Source of the DNA: Aphelenchoides besseyi
Lineage: Eukaryota; Nematoda; Chromadorea; Rhabditida; Aphelenchoididae
Assembly (NCBI GenBank): GCA_024699855.1
Contig: JAMPIQ010000002.1
Coordinates: 15,934,001-15,998,000, forward strand
Direction of reading: 5' to 3'
DNA length: 64,000 nucleotides
A program made the position numbers and the translations under genes. The notes beneath the pieces are model-generated. The model saw only the letters and a list, made by a program, of their open reading frames with translations. It was not told where the DNA came from and did not search any database. Each line of letters starts with the position of its first letter. Positions within the stretch are counted from its first letter, which is position 1. Below are positions 12,340 through 24,408 of the stretch, piece after piece.

Positions 12340-15300
12340 ATGTTTTCGGAAGCTCAATGGATGGGAAGTGACGACAGTTCAAAAGTAAGTATGAACTGAC
12401 GGAAGCCACTAATGTCTTCGTTGTTGTCACGGTGCGCCCAATTGTTGCCCCAAAACGGAGCAGGAAAACGCGTGAAAGAAGGCGATCGGTCGATGAGGCA
12501 ACTCGGCCTCCACCCATTTGTACAAAGAAACCCAATCGCATTGGTTTGCAGCAGCGACGGTATGGCTTTTCTATTGTCAGTGCGCGACTTTTCACCACCT
12601 ACAGAATGCCTCTTATTCGCTAGTTGTCGATGAAAAGCGTGGACCGAAAAGGCAAACGGATCGAGCATGAGCGAAGAAGGTCGTCGGTATCTCGAGCATT
12701 TCGATACACTCAATCCACGAAGTCTCGCGACAATCGCTGTGCCTCCTTCGTTTGTCTTATATTCCCGCCTTCTTTTTTCTGAGTCAATCCCGCTTTTCGC
12801 TTCTCAAAGTCAATTCAATGTCATTCGTGGTTACCTTTTCGCAACACACAATTCGGGCCGCCGCGCTTGGTCGCGGCTTCGAACCCTCTCGCCAGTCATC
12901 CTCTTGGGTTTAAGTGCAGTCGCGAACTCATTCGATACGGTAGTTGAAATGCAGCACGCTAAGTGGCTGCTCAGCAAAGTTTCTTGCTTCAAATTCCTCT
13001 TGGCCTTACGAAACTGACTACTCCGACAACTGCTAATACGAACGGTTATCATCGGATACCATCAATTAACTTCATCAATTTGATTTCAACAGTGAATGAC
13101 AATTTGAATTGTTTCGATCAGTCGACTTGAAGTCACCAAACTTTTTGATTTTTATTTGACACAAACCTTTGGATTGTTGTCTTCTGAATACACGCGGAAC
13201 CAAATTGATTATTCTGCACCGGTCGACCGACAGACCGATATGCTTGATAAACCGGTAGCAAGCAAATTGAGCGTATCGGATTAGCATGCGTTTTCGAGTG
13301 TGTTTTGTTATGTAAAACATGGCTTATTATCGAGCATAGTTTTTGGCAACGAGGTTCGAACAGAGGAAAACCGTTGAATCGTTTTGTTTCCGGCTCATTT
13401 GATGTCCAATTTACATCAAACGTTAAACGAAACGACTTTTCTACGTGAAATTTTTCCTTCGTTCGTACCCGACTGTTCATTCTTCTTTCGATTAGCTGAT
13501 TCTCATAAGTTTTCGTTTCTCACGCGAACTCGGCGCAAAACTTCACGCTTTATGGGCACTACGGATCTTGAGACGGCTATCGATCTCTTATCTCAACTCC
13601 TCTCTTACCGTTCGAAATCGAAGCTTGCGCTCGTTCATAGCCAAAACGAATTGAGTCGCGCCGAAAGACCACGTACAATTGTGTGCGTTCAGCTGTGTGA
13701 CGGATATCAATGTAAACAAGCAGCGTGATTAGGATCAGAGCTCGAAACGTGGAACGAAGAGCATCGGCAATTGAATCCAAATTGATCGGCGGCTTAATCA
13801 TCTATTACTTCCTACATTCAGATGGAAACTTTTTCAAGCATTAACTCTCTTTCACAACACCGTTTGTGTGGTTGTTGAACTGATGCAACAGTTTTGGCTT
13901 CTTTGCGCGTCGTCGCCGTTCAGAAAATTTCGATGAGATCCGCGAGAGAGTTGCTCATCGCCGAGTTTGCATAATTTCAAATGCCGTCAGCGAGCGTATT
14001 CCGCAAAGCCGGACAAGAACGCTCTCCGATATCGCTGATATGCCCGACTGTTTGGTGGAGATGTTAAACTGTCCGACGGCTTTTCCGAAATTTTGCGTAA
14101 AGGCTCGAAATCAGCACTCAAGTTTTTACTTTTACATCCTTCGATGAACCTTGCGTTTCGACGATCTACTGCTCGTGAAATGACCGTTGTTCGATTATAC
14201 AAAACGATTTTTCAGGTTCCGTTATTTTGTTTTTCTATTGCTACCACTGGTGATCGTATTGTTATTTGTCTCCAAATGAACATTGCAACGGCAACTCTGG
14301 CGGCTTCGTTGGGTCTGAAAAGTGTCGATCTTCTGCGTGCACTTTCGACCAACACCGAATCCAATTCCAATCTTCTACACGATCATTCTTTTCATCGACA
14401 GTTACAACACGAAGACTCCGAGGATCTGATGAACGTGGAAGAAACAATGAGTGTTAGCGAGGAGTCTGTTGGTCAAGTGGAAAACGGTGAATCACGTCCA
14501 ATGAAACGATGCAAATCGAACAGCGCCAACGACGATCACAGTAGCGATGACGGTATTGAAATCGACTCTCCACCGCACAAGCAGTTAGCGTTGATCGATG
14601 AAGTGTCGCAGTCGAATATGGTGGACGAATGGATGAGCAAAACCGGCGAATCCAAATCCAATGGTTTTCGTGGAGAACTCAAACGTCCAGATCTCAAAGG
14701 TAAATGATCAGCTGGATAAGAAACAATGCGAACATTATTCAGGTTCATTTCGTTGCACTTTATGTCAAAAAGTTTTCTGTCACTCTTCTTCGCTTAGTCG
14801 TCATCGAATGCAGGCCCATTTCAAGAGTTATACGTGTACGCTTTGTAGCAAAGAGATTACAAGTGAGTTTACTTTAAAAGCTTCAAAACAATAGAATGAG
14901 TGTATGAAGATGTTCGAATCTCTACGGTAGTTTCTGTGCTTCCTGAGGATTCAGAATTTGTATTTTGACATCAATTCGCAGCCCGGTTTACATTCGGCGA
15001 TTGCAATTGAAACGCGAGAAATAAATAGCGCGATAATGATCGGTCATTCCATTGAATTGGCTTTTTTTGCGTTTCGCTCTTTGTGTTCTCGGGAGTTACT
15101 CCTCGCCAATTACCGAAATTAACCCACACGTTACGACTGTTTTTTACGCAATCGTATTTTTGCTGTCGCCCTCATTCATCCGCGAAAGATCGAAGATGCA
15201 CGGCTTTGCGTAATTCTGAAGCGCAGCACACGAAGTTCGTCGAGTGGCACACGATCGGGAGTTTTCTTTTAATGCGAACCGATTCGTCGAGGTTATTGGA

Positions 15301-18300
15301 GGTTGTGCTTTTTGTTGCTCATCCGACGCGAACAAACGACTCCACAGTAGTAATTTGCTGGTCACTCTAATTTCCATCGCAAAACTTCTTATTCCAAATG
15401 GGCTTCGAATGTTGCGTTTGATCTTTGTCGTCAATATTAGCGTCGAGAATGAACTAGGATCATATTGCTAAGGAATATTGAATGCATAGTATATGAGCAA
15501 AAGAAGGTCTACAGTAGTCAAGTAGAATTACATCAATAACTTGAATTTGAGTTTACGCGATTGGCATGAAGAAGTCGGAGGTTAAACTACTAACCGAAAG
15601 AAACAATGAAAGGATTGTGTAATCAAACTTTTACATGAATAAATACCATAAAGCCATGACTTTGCACGGTAGTTTCTGTAACCTTTAGTTCGCCTTTGCA
15701 CTTAATTCTTTCTATTGTCCCCGGTTCCTTGCGACGGAATTTCTCTCGCTAGCTTCCGGAGTGACTGAGATTGCACTTAATGTTTTCACCGAGCCATCTG
15801 CGTGGATCATAAATGGCGAAGAATGGGCTAAGTAAACATGACCTGTGAGTGGCTGAATGATTTGATGAATGCGAAGTAACCGCCGATTTTCGGCCATTTC
15901 ATGCGAACTCCTCAACACAACATTTCGGACGTCGACGCTTCGATCTTTTTATTCGTTGTTTGCAAAACAAACGCATTCTATGAAGTGGTAGAAATTGGCT
16001 CAAAAGTGCTTGTCCATCAATCAATACTTCCAAAAGCAAATTCACAAGTTGATGAAACTAGTTAGCTAAACAACGCTTTCTGATCGATTCACTTTGTTTA
16101 CAGACAAAACTCAGTGTTCTTAGCATTGAAAGCTTTCAAACAATAAGATCGTTGGGCTCAAAAACTTGAATACAATTTGCGGCACAACTTCAAGAGAACT
16201 AACCGCCCTTAGACAAAAAAAGCGACGTGAAGGAAATGAAAAGGTAACCTCTATCGGCCCGTCAAGACCCATTGAATTGCTCCTCATTGAATGAACTCTT
16301 GCACCAATCGATGTCACAACGCGCAATGAAAAGCCAAAGCGGCAAAGTCAAAATGCGGCGGAATGAGTCGAGTGGACAGAAAAGACGGTAAAATTAGTTG
16401 CCGGCTAATTACTCGATTGCGTGGCTTGATGCTGCTAATTGAGCAGGACGAACTCATTTCACCGTACGACATTAAAATACATCTTATTAGCAGGTTATCT
16501 GAAGGATTGGTACGAAGAGGACCATAATGGAAGCTTGAACATTCGATAATTGCTTCCTTCGTCCAGCACTTCAATCGATTTGCTTTTCGACTAATCGAGG
16601 ACATCTTGCGGAGGCAGTCAATAAGCTGCGCTTATTTTCGCGTCGACCAATTTCGCGGCAAACGAGCGCCTCGAAGATGCTTTCAACTCGGCGATTTACA
16701 TTGAAATGCAACGAAGCGAAAGTCAAGAATTGAAAGGCAATTTACTAATGAAAAGGCCAAATGTCTGATCCCGGTTTGTTAAAGTTCCAATCGTCAAGGA
16801 CAAAAATGCTGCAACTTTGACAGAAGTCAAATTATGTTCGAAGACCAAGCTCACAGTAACATCATTAGATCACGAGCTATATTGCACCAGAACGTTCTGA
16901 AACGAGCATTTCATAGCGCAGTGACGAGCATCGATACACACGTTTTAATGTCAAACGCGTCATTGCGTAAGGTCAATCCCAGATGTAGTCTTTTGTTCGC
17001 TTTATGCACCGGAATTCTAATCTGTTTAACCCGAAAACTCTTTGGCACAAAAAACATTAACCATGCAAAAGAGTCAGCGGCATTGGTAGCCATCGGCGAC
17101 TCCAGTTTCTCGAATTAGCCAAAATAATACTGTCACAGTTGTTGAAGTTCTGTTGTTACTTGAAATCATAGTGTTTGCTTACGCAGTGGTCAGCATCTTA
17201 TTCGATTTTTGCAAATCAAACACGATCATGAAGATTTTACGACCAAAACGAGCCGCCGGTCACTGAGCACAAGAATCGATCTTGCGCTTTTCCAACTGTA
17301 AAACCGTCGTTTGAATGTAAACTTCGAATATAAAACGCTGGGCTCAATATTTGACTAATGATTTTTCGCTAAAATGATCACAAAAACTTCAAACGGTCAC
17401 AACGACGACGTTTGATTGGGCGGGTTTGAGACGTTCTTTACGACTAGCCACCGAAATTGGCAAACAATTCAAAACGATTTGAAAACCGTCGAGATGATCT
17501 TTTTGGCTAAACAGAATCTTCGTGGATCGTTTTTCGGCGCTCTTTCGCTCTCAATTCAAACTTCTTTGGGATAGTCGATGGTTTCGCGAAGGGGGGGTTT
17601 TTGGACATTCGTTCCGTTGATTACCGGTTTCGAACAACGAGATTGAAAGTTTCAATTTGACGGCATCGACGCGAATTCGCAAACCGCACTCGTTTTTGCA
17701 TCGTTTTCGCCGAAGATTTCCATTTCACGGACGGCGATCAGTTGCGCCGAAACCGCCGGATCTATGTTTGATATGCCGGCGGCGTGAGGCTGCAAAAACG
17801 ACACGGGAAGTGAAAGAAAAAGTTAACGATTGGAATATTACTCGATTAAACGAACTATAACAGCGATGATCGGGTGGGTTGGCGTCGTGTGCTGCCACCG
17901 ATCTGAAACCAACGGGGCGATTTTGATCGGTTGTAATCAGGAAAGAAGGCGACAATTTGTGCGTTATGATCTCGGCGTCACAAATCCGCTCGAAATAACA
18001 AGTGAATCGACACGCGCCATGAAATTAACGAATCCGAAATCGCATTGTTTCTCTTTGGGTTCGTGTTGCAATTTCCAGGGCTTTTCAATCGAACTGATCT
18101 GCTTTCAATCAAGAAGGTATCTTCGTGTTTTGAACGGTCACTTCGATTCTAAACTACTGGTTGCGCAATAGTAGTTGCTTAGTCACGTAGTTAGCTCTTT
18201 TTTGGTTTTCGTCATGTTCAGTGGTTGTTTCAAGGTGTGGAAGAGATGCTCATGTTCCACCTATTCTCAGGATATTGACTAAAAGCTATTCGAGATGTTT

Positions 18301-20486
18301 CGAACGTTTGAATGTATCGTCGTAATTGCGCGTTCCGATCTCAATGTTTCTTTACCGTAATGATCTCTCGGTTTAGTACTTTTGTGTGATGTTACCGTTG
18401 ATTATGGGAAATAGCCACTTAATGAGCGTAGAATCGTTAGCTCACGATCATTCCTCATCCGCTTCTCCCAACGATTTTCTTTCGGAAAAAAGTGTTTGGA
18501 CGGCAAACACTTCCAACAAAAAGAAACCATACAAGGAATTGACCCTCGAGCAGAAAGTCGAGTTGATTCGATTAGCTGAACAAAATTCGCATTTGAGTCA
18601 GGCGTCCATAGCTCAACGATACGGAATAGCTAAAAGTAATGTGTGTCGAATACTGCAACGAAAAGCTGAATACACTGATGCGTACGAATCGGAACGTTTC
18701 TCGGGTTCTCGTAAACGCAAACTGCGTAGTGATTCGAATAGTAAGCGATTAAGATACAATTAATTGTATAGCAACACGTAGACAGTTAAAAACGAGATCG
18801 ATAATTGTTACTCAGTTTGTATATACGAATTTTTTAGGCAACGAAACTCTTCGAGCTCATATGCTTAAACAACATCAGATCTCAAGAATGTTCATGTGTC
18901 GTTGTTGTAATTGGGCTTTCCCCGACAAAACAAGTTTGCATATGCACATGACTCAGGTTAGTAGCAATCAGTTTGAATCATCCAGGTTGAGTTTAGGGAA
19001 AACAAGAAAACAAATTGGTGAATGTACCAGTGATTGGAAAGGGAAATCCACCATCCGACACGGAGAAAATCAATGGTCAAAAGCAACGTGGAAGCGAAAA
19101 CATTTTGTCAAACTTCGAAATCAACACCAATCCTTCGCCATTGAAAAGTTCGTTACTCGGAAGTGCGTTCGGCCAAGTTTTCAACGGAAACGCAATGACG
19201 TCGTCTTTAAACAGCAACTTATTCGAAACAATTGCAAATAATCAACGGCCTTCTTTTGCCAACAGTCTTCATCCATTTGCGGCTGCAATGGCGGCAGCCG
19301 GATTACAATTGCCACCTCAAAGGCCAACTTTGTTTCCAAATGTGGCAAGCAATTGTAAGTTTGACATTCAATTGATTATTTTATGATTCGTTTTCAGCGT
19401 TACTCAGTCTCGGTGCAACTCCAAACGCCAACAGTAGTTCGCTGAGCACGAACGGCATTTCGTCGAATGGTCTTTTCCCACAACTCTCGAGCATGCAACG
19501 TGACAGTGCGGATTTGATTTCAAAACTGCGACAACGTTTGTTTTGTGGAACTAACTCGAGCAACTGGAACGAAGGACTAATCAACTCCAGTACAGAAATG
19601 AACCCAACTGATCGATTTCGTTCTGATGGTCAGCTATTAACTGATTTAACGGACAACAACAACGATGAAGGAAAACAAAGTTTAAACGTCAAGTCCGAAC
19701 TTAAAACAGTTGGCAACAGCGAATTCACGAACTTACTCAACAACAGTCGAGTTGGTATGTTTGACTTTGCAGTCTTAATTATATTGAAGTTGCTGTTTTA
19801 GAAAACTCTATGAATGGGTCAAATGACGTTGAGAATAGAAATCAAAACGAAACAAATTTGGGAGATTTTTTGACTTGTAACAACATTGCCAATTTGATGG
19901 AGATGTTGAACAAGAATGTCTTAGCCAATAGCTCTGTAACTAATGACAATCTTTTGCTTAACAACAACAACAAAGACGAGACAAACAACAACAACGGCGA
20001 ATGCAACAACTCGGTGGAAACAACGAAAAACGACTTTGAATCGAAACGATCTGCAAGTGTTGTAAGCAATCTTATTAGCTTATTTTCGATATCATCATTT
20101 CTTTGAAGGAAGTTTCCGGTCAACAAACCACTAATGAGCCGATCAGTCCAACGAACACGAATAGCAGTGCATCGCCTTCCAACATTTCGATGTTCACCGT
20201 TCAATCGATCAAATCGGAAGTCGTTGCAAAATCACAGGTATGTGAATAAAATACTCGACAATCATAATCTTTGTGATTTCAGGACAACGAACATGCAAAA
20301 GCCCATATCAACGGCTTCGAAGGCTGCAACTCGGATATGCGACAGATTCGCGAACACAACGAATATCTCACGCAAAAGCTCTTGGAGTGTCGTGAGCGTG
20401 TGATCGACTTCATGCGAACTGAACAGTCGGAATCTGCTCGTGCCGAGTTTCTTCGCGATGTTCTAAAGATCACGTTGTTCAATTAG
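12340..20486 (+). CDS. C2H2 zinc-finger / HTH regulator with alternative first exons
   Basis: A probable transcription factor. Shared exons: 18838-18956, 18997-19354, 19398-19754, 19802-20061, 20109-20237 and 20283-20486. Form A adds 14276-14699 (acidic, Ser-rich N-terminus) and 14743-14862. Together these complete two C2H2 fingers (FRCTLCQKVF..., then CTLCSKEITS joined to NETLRAHMLKQH) and a partial third (CRCCNWAF...). Form B starts at 18389-18740 and encodes a CENP-B/pipsqueak-type helix-turn-helix (KELTLEQKVELIRLAEQ...SIAQRYGIAKSNVCRIL). Both enter 18838 in phase 1. A 15-codon exon at 12340-12384 (MFSEAQWMGSDDSSK, good donor) could be a shared 5' exon, since both downstream exons have an upstream phase-0 acceptor. 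The tail is Asn-rich and ends in a coiled coil (EYLTQKLLECRERVIDFM). Confidence 0.75.
12385..14275. other. Presumed intron or promoter sequence of the zinc-finger gene
   Basis: About 1.9 kb between a candidate 5' exon and the first well supported coding exon. It contains only short frames; one Arg-rich frame (12432-12623) has no domain or consistent splicing. No mobile element recognised. Confidence 0.4.
14863..18388 (+). other. 3.5-kb intron with an embedded alternative promoter region
   Basis: This intron is far longer than the usual 40-50 bp here. It interrupts the second C2H2 finger between its cysteine and histidine halves. It must contain the promoter for the HTH first exon unless that exon is spliced from 12340-12384. 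A TATA-like motif (aatataaaacgctggg) lies near 17327-17342. A 14-bp string acggtagtttctgt occurs near 14924 and 15668. No transposon or RNA gene was recognised. Confidence 0.4.
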
Positions 20487-20996
20487 AGTCTGTGTAAAAG
20501 CACTATTTATTCCGTTAACTTTATAAACTTTTGTGTCTTCTCTTCTATTGTTTCTGCAATTCTCGTAGATCTTTCGTGTATATCAATCACTAACATATCT
20601 GTATAAACGTCCGCAGATTACTTTCGACATGATTGTGACTTTGCATTTGTTAATTTTCAGTAAGCATAGCGCAACGGTTTACGTATTTATTATTAAAGTT
20701 TTACGGTTCACTCTTCTTATTAGAACACATTTGTTCAACTGATCAAATTTCTTCATTTCGCTTATCAAATCGTCTTCGTAGTTCTCTCAACGGATTGGAC
20801 TTTATCGCAGACAGTTGTATACCTAATAACCGTTTTCGTATTCCGCATCTACGATAAGTAATAACGCATTTGTTTATCGCGAATTTACGCGAACTGCCTT
20901 CCGATTCACATCTCAAATTCTTGACATTTACTCGGCAAAATAAACACCATACGTATTCTAAGCGAGGTAATAACTTACACACAACGAAACAACACT
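20487..20996. other. Spacer between converging genes
   Basis: Two converging genes flank this AT-rich stretch. A 79-codon minus-strand frame (20743-20982) with five cysteines is present but lacks a supported start or splice link. Probably 3' UTRs. Confidence 0.4.
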
Positions 20997-21414
20997 CTAA
21001 ACACGCGGAAGTCGAATGAAGTTGGAGTGTGATCGAAAACGTGAAAGTCGATTTTTAACACCAGCCACTTGAGGTCGTTTACTCAACTGATTCCATTTCT
21101 CGACACATCTTTCCGGCACTAAACTCTTAATGATTAGGAATTCAGATCAGTTGAACGTACGTTTACTACACTTTTGAGTCAACTCGTCGTTCTCTACACA
21201 AACTTCCTCGTCTTTGCACTTAAGTTCGCAAATGTCTAAGACCGGAATCCATTGAGCTTCGGCAAACAAATCGCCACCTGAAGCTTTCTATACAATATTT
21301 CTAACTGTACGGTTGCTTACACAGCTCCTGGTTTCGAATCAAAAACTCCACACGATTGAGGGAATTAGCGAATGTTGAAAGTGAAATCACGAGTACAATC
21401 CAGAGCAGCTCCAT
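20997..21414 (-). CDS. Small secreted cysteine-bearing protein
   Basis: Three exons (21321-21414, 21161-21277, 20997-21118) join in consistent phases and give 110 aa. A signal peptide (MELLWIVLVISLSTFA) is followed by a short domain with five cysteines (C-GDLFAEAQWIPVLDIC, ELKC, EEVC, KC, ERC) and a basic, Arg-rich tail ending RLPRV. It lies head to head with the MIG-18-like gene at 22043. A TATA-like motif (tatataaac on the minus strand) sits about 40-50 bp upstream of the ATG. The family is not recognised; it could be a secreted effector, peptide precursor or matrix component. Confidence 0.65.
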
Positions 21415-21449
21415 GAATAGCTAAGCAATGAGCAGAACTTGCGAAACGC

Positions 21450-21465
21450 ATTGTAAGTTTATATA
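21450..21465 (-). promoter_or_regulatory. TATA-like element of the small secreted gene
   Basis: The minus strand reads gtatataaacttac about 40-50 bp before the ATG at 21414. The position and sequence fit a TATA box for a short 5' UTR. Sequence match only. Confidence 0.4.
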
Positions 21466-22042
21466 CTCAACCGAATCCTCTTAGCGCGAAGGTAAAAACA
21501 ATGACGTAGATTTTTTAATGGATAAGTTTTGTTTAGAGCGCGAGTTTTCACTTTGTGAGTCCGCACGTGTGACGACATGTTGTAACTCCAATTCACATGT
21601 AAGCGAAGCTCATCAGCGAAACGTGAAGATGCTAAAGATTAACGTTCCGCAACCATCAAATGGTGAAAAGCAAACTCGACGTTAACTGCAGAGCTTCGGT
21701 ATCAACGTTTTTCGTCTAAAATATCAGTCAAATTGTTCATAAATGCTATGCAACGTGTTCTCAAGAATCCCAATTTCGTTTGTTACAAACATCGGCTGCC
21801 AACATTCCGATGTTTTGCCCTCAATTTAAAGATTGAATTAACTGAAATGTCAATGAAAAGTTTTTCGTAAAATGACAAAAACCGCTGTTTGTTAACCTTT
21901 TCATCGTCTTCTCACGTTTCAAGGTTAATTCCGCTACAGGCGACATAAAAGTTTTCGGTCAACGTTTTTCGTTGCGGTTAGTGATTTAAAGGTTACTCTC
22001 GTAGAACATTCACAGTGTTCGGGGTCTTCTGTTAGTGTCAAA
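21466..22042. other. Divergent promoter region
   Basis: About 580 bp between the divergent starts of the small secreted gene (-) and the six-repeat MIG-18-like gene (+). No open frame of interest. Likely shared regulatory DNA for two secreted proteins. Confidence 0.4.
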
Positions 22043-23209
22043 ATGCATCTGATTTGTTTGTTTTTGTTTCCGATTTTCACTCACTCAGAACTTCTACTTC
22101 GCGGCAACGAAGGTGAAGCGTTGGTTTTGGTTCCACACGGCGAAGATCCCCAATACTCCAAAAATCGTGTGGTGATTCCGCAGGTACGCGACGGTATTCA
22201 ACCGCCGTTGCCATGTGTTGTTCGTCAAAGTGGAACTCATGAGCACGGTCAAACGTTCACGAAAGGAAACTTTCATTACATGTGCAATAATGGAACTGCA
22301 GAGGTTATTGGTATGTAAGGTTGTAGATAGCAATAAATAATCTTTCAGCCTGCGTTTCCGACGACATGTCCGTCATTCAGATTGGCAGAACGTTTCTGAA
22401 GGATGGAATACGACACAGATGCAATGTTAAAGGCGATACTGTTACATATGAGCAAAGTAGGTGGGACGTTAACTCTGCCCAACATTTTTTAGAATCCACG
22501 TGTTTCGAAGAGCATTCATTGACTCACTATGATGTTGGAGAAACCTTCAGAAACGGTTCTTTCAAACTCATTTGCAAGGATAATGGGATTGCAATTGCGG
22601 GTTGGTAATCTTTCCAATCCAATGACCTTTTTTCAGGTTGTTTCGTACAAAATCGCACGGACGAATTTATTATGTTGGGAGAATCGAGGATCATTGGCAA
22701 TCACAAACACAACTGCGAATTAATGGAAAAGGGCAAAATTCGGTACACAGTTAACAGTAAATTTGACTTGAGTTTGCAGTTTCATTTGAAGGTTTCAGTG
22801 CTTGGTTGTCACAAAGAAGATAACGTTTTCACCGAAGGTCAAATCTGGACGGACAAACATATTCGATATCAATGCACTGAGAGTGGCAATCCAAAAGTAT
22901 TAGGTAAGTTGATGATTGCTGATTGAAAGTCTTGTACAATTCTCAACTGTTGATTTAAGGTTGCACTGATGAAACCGGTTTGTTTATCGATCTCGGACGT
23001 GACATTCTAATGGACGGAATTGTTCATCGATGCTATCGAATCAACAACACGACTTTCTATCACAGGTGGGTTATTCATGAGTGTTATAGCGAATGTATCT
23101 GTTCAGATTTCACTGCAATAGTCCATCGTTGAATGAGTGTATCAACGCAGCACCGACACCAAAACGAGTGCGATCGATTGCTGTCGACGTACCAGAAATT
23201 TCAAATTAA
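22043..23209 (+). CDS. Secreted MIG-18-like protein with six fibronectin-I-type repeats
   Basis: Seven exons (22043-22310, 22349-22456, 22493-22600, 22637-22756, 22799-22903, 22960-23065, 23107-23209) encode 305 aa. A signal peptide (LICLFLFPIFTHS) is followed by six similar repeats. Each starts with Cys, has a Gly-x-x-(aromatic)...Gly-x-x-(His/Arg) segment and closes with aromatic-x-Cys, for example GNFHYMC, GIRHRC, SFKLIC, NHKHNC, HIRYQC and GIVHRC. Most introns fall just before the first Cys of a repeat in phase 1, so each repeat is close to a symmetric exon, which suits growth by exon duplication. The family is nematode-specific and extracellular. AATAAA follows at about 23257. Confidence 0.85.
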
Positions 23210-23577
23210 CTTGAAACTCTTTAAATGGCTATTTATTAAGAATATCGTTGATTTGTAATAAACAGTGGAAACTTTGAAGTACATAGAATCAATCCTCTGC
23301 TTCTGAAGTTGTATATCGATTTGAAGTTACTGCAACTATACGTCCGATTCAACGTTTTGATAATCAAAGTTTCCAAAATTAGCAATTCAGATCAACTTGC
23401 ATACGAAAATTAGTGATTCACAGAAAAATCAAGGACTATAAAAACCACAGATATTAAACGAAATAGTTACTCGGTTGAGTGGTTACGGTTTTGCTCTACA
23501 CATTTTGTCTCCGGAGGTTTATTCTGGAACTGAAACGTTCATCGTTTCTGGGTCTACGGGGATTTGTTGAGTTGGAA

Positions 23578-24012
23578 ATGAAGGACAATTCGTTGGGTTT
23601 CAAGGTTACCAAGAAGAATACAACAGCTCAGTTAACGTGAGTCAGCAACGAACTATAAATATCATTTTTAGTCCCATTTTGCTTTTTGGCGGTTGCAAAA
23701 TTTAATTTAATTTCCTTGGTACTCGCGATAGGATCAGTTTCGGTGAGTTTTCTTTCTTTTATCACTTCTGATTGATTTCTTTCAGTGCTGCTCTTGACGG
23801 ACTGATTTTCTATGCTTACGCTGCAGTTGATTTCATTTGGATCTGGTGCTGGTGAACATGTGGGTGTCAAGCTCTCAATTGTCTTAACGTGTTTTCAACA
23901 TGCTGCTGGAACAATTACGACAGTGTTCGGCATTGAACATACGGAAGATGAAATGTCTGACAGACATGGAAATAAGCGGCAAATATCTAAGAGCAAGCCC
24001 AAAGCGGCATAA
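23578..24012 (+). CDS. Possible small membrane protein or remnant
   Basis: A TATA-like motif (actataaaaacc) near 23432 precedes an ATG at 23578. Downstream are hydrophobic frames (FLAVAKFNLISLVLAIG; VKLSIVLTCFQHAAG) with plausible acceptors, ending in a charged tail and TAA at 24010-24012. I could not join the first exon to the second without a stop, so this may be a broken gene. The layout resembles small tetraspan or MARVEL-like proteins, but that is only an impression. Confidence 0.25.
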
Positions 24013-24408
24013 GATGGAAAGCAGGAGATCCAAAAAGGGGTATACCGATCACTGAGTACTTAAACTCGAGAAGTTCCTGGTTCTGTCGTTCACGGAAATC
24101 ATTGTGAACGGAAATCGCCAAAGAAAAGCAACAATCCAGCTACGGCCGACGTCGGAAAACTAAGAAGTTTACCACCAAACGTCCGATCACAAGTCAAGTG
24201 AACTTGTTGTGAGCTGATTCTTTTTTAAAAATGTATTCGCCGAAAACAAACAAGCGGAAAAATTCTTTGTGATGTTGAGTTTCAAAGAAAAATCAATTTT
24301 TGGACCTGAATTTTGAGTGTTTAACATTGAAATCATGTAAAAAAACTTTCGACTCAATCAGCGTCTCTTCATTGGAAACATCAATCTGAACAATGTTCAC
24401 GAATGCAG

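Noticed and set aside
17657..17860. Arg-rich 67-codon frame in the long intron
   Set aside because: No start context, no domain and no splice link to the zinc-finger gene.
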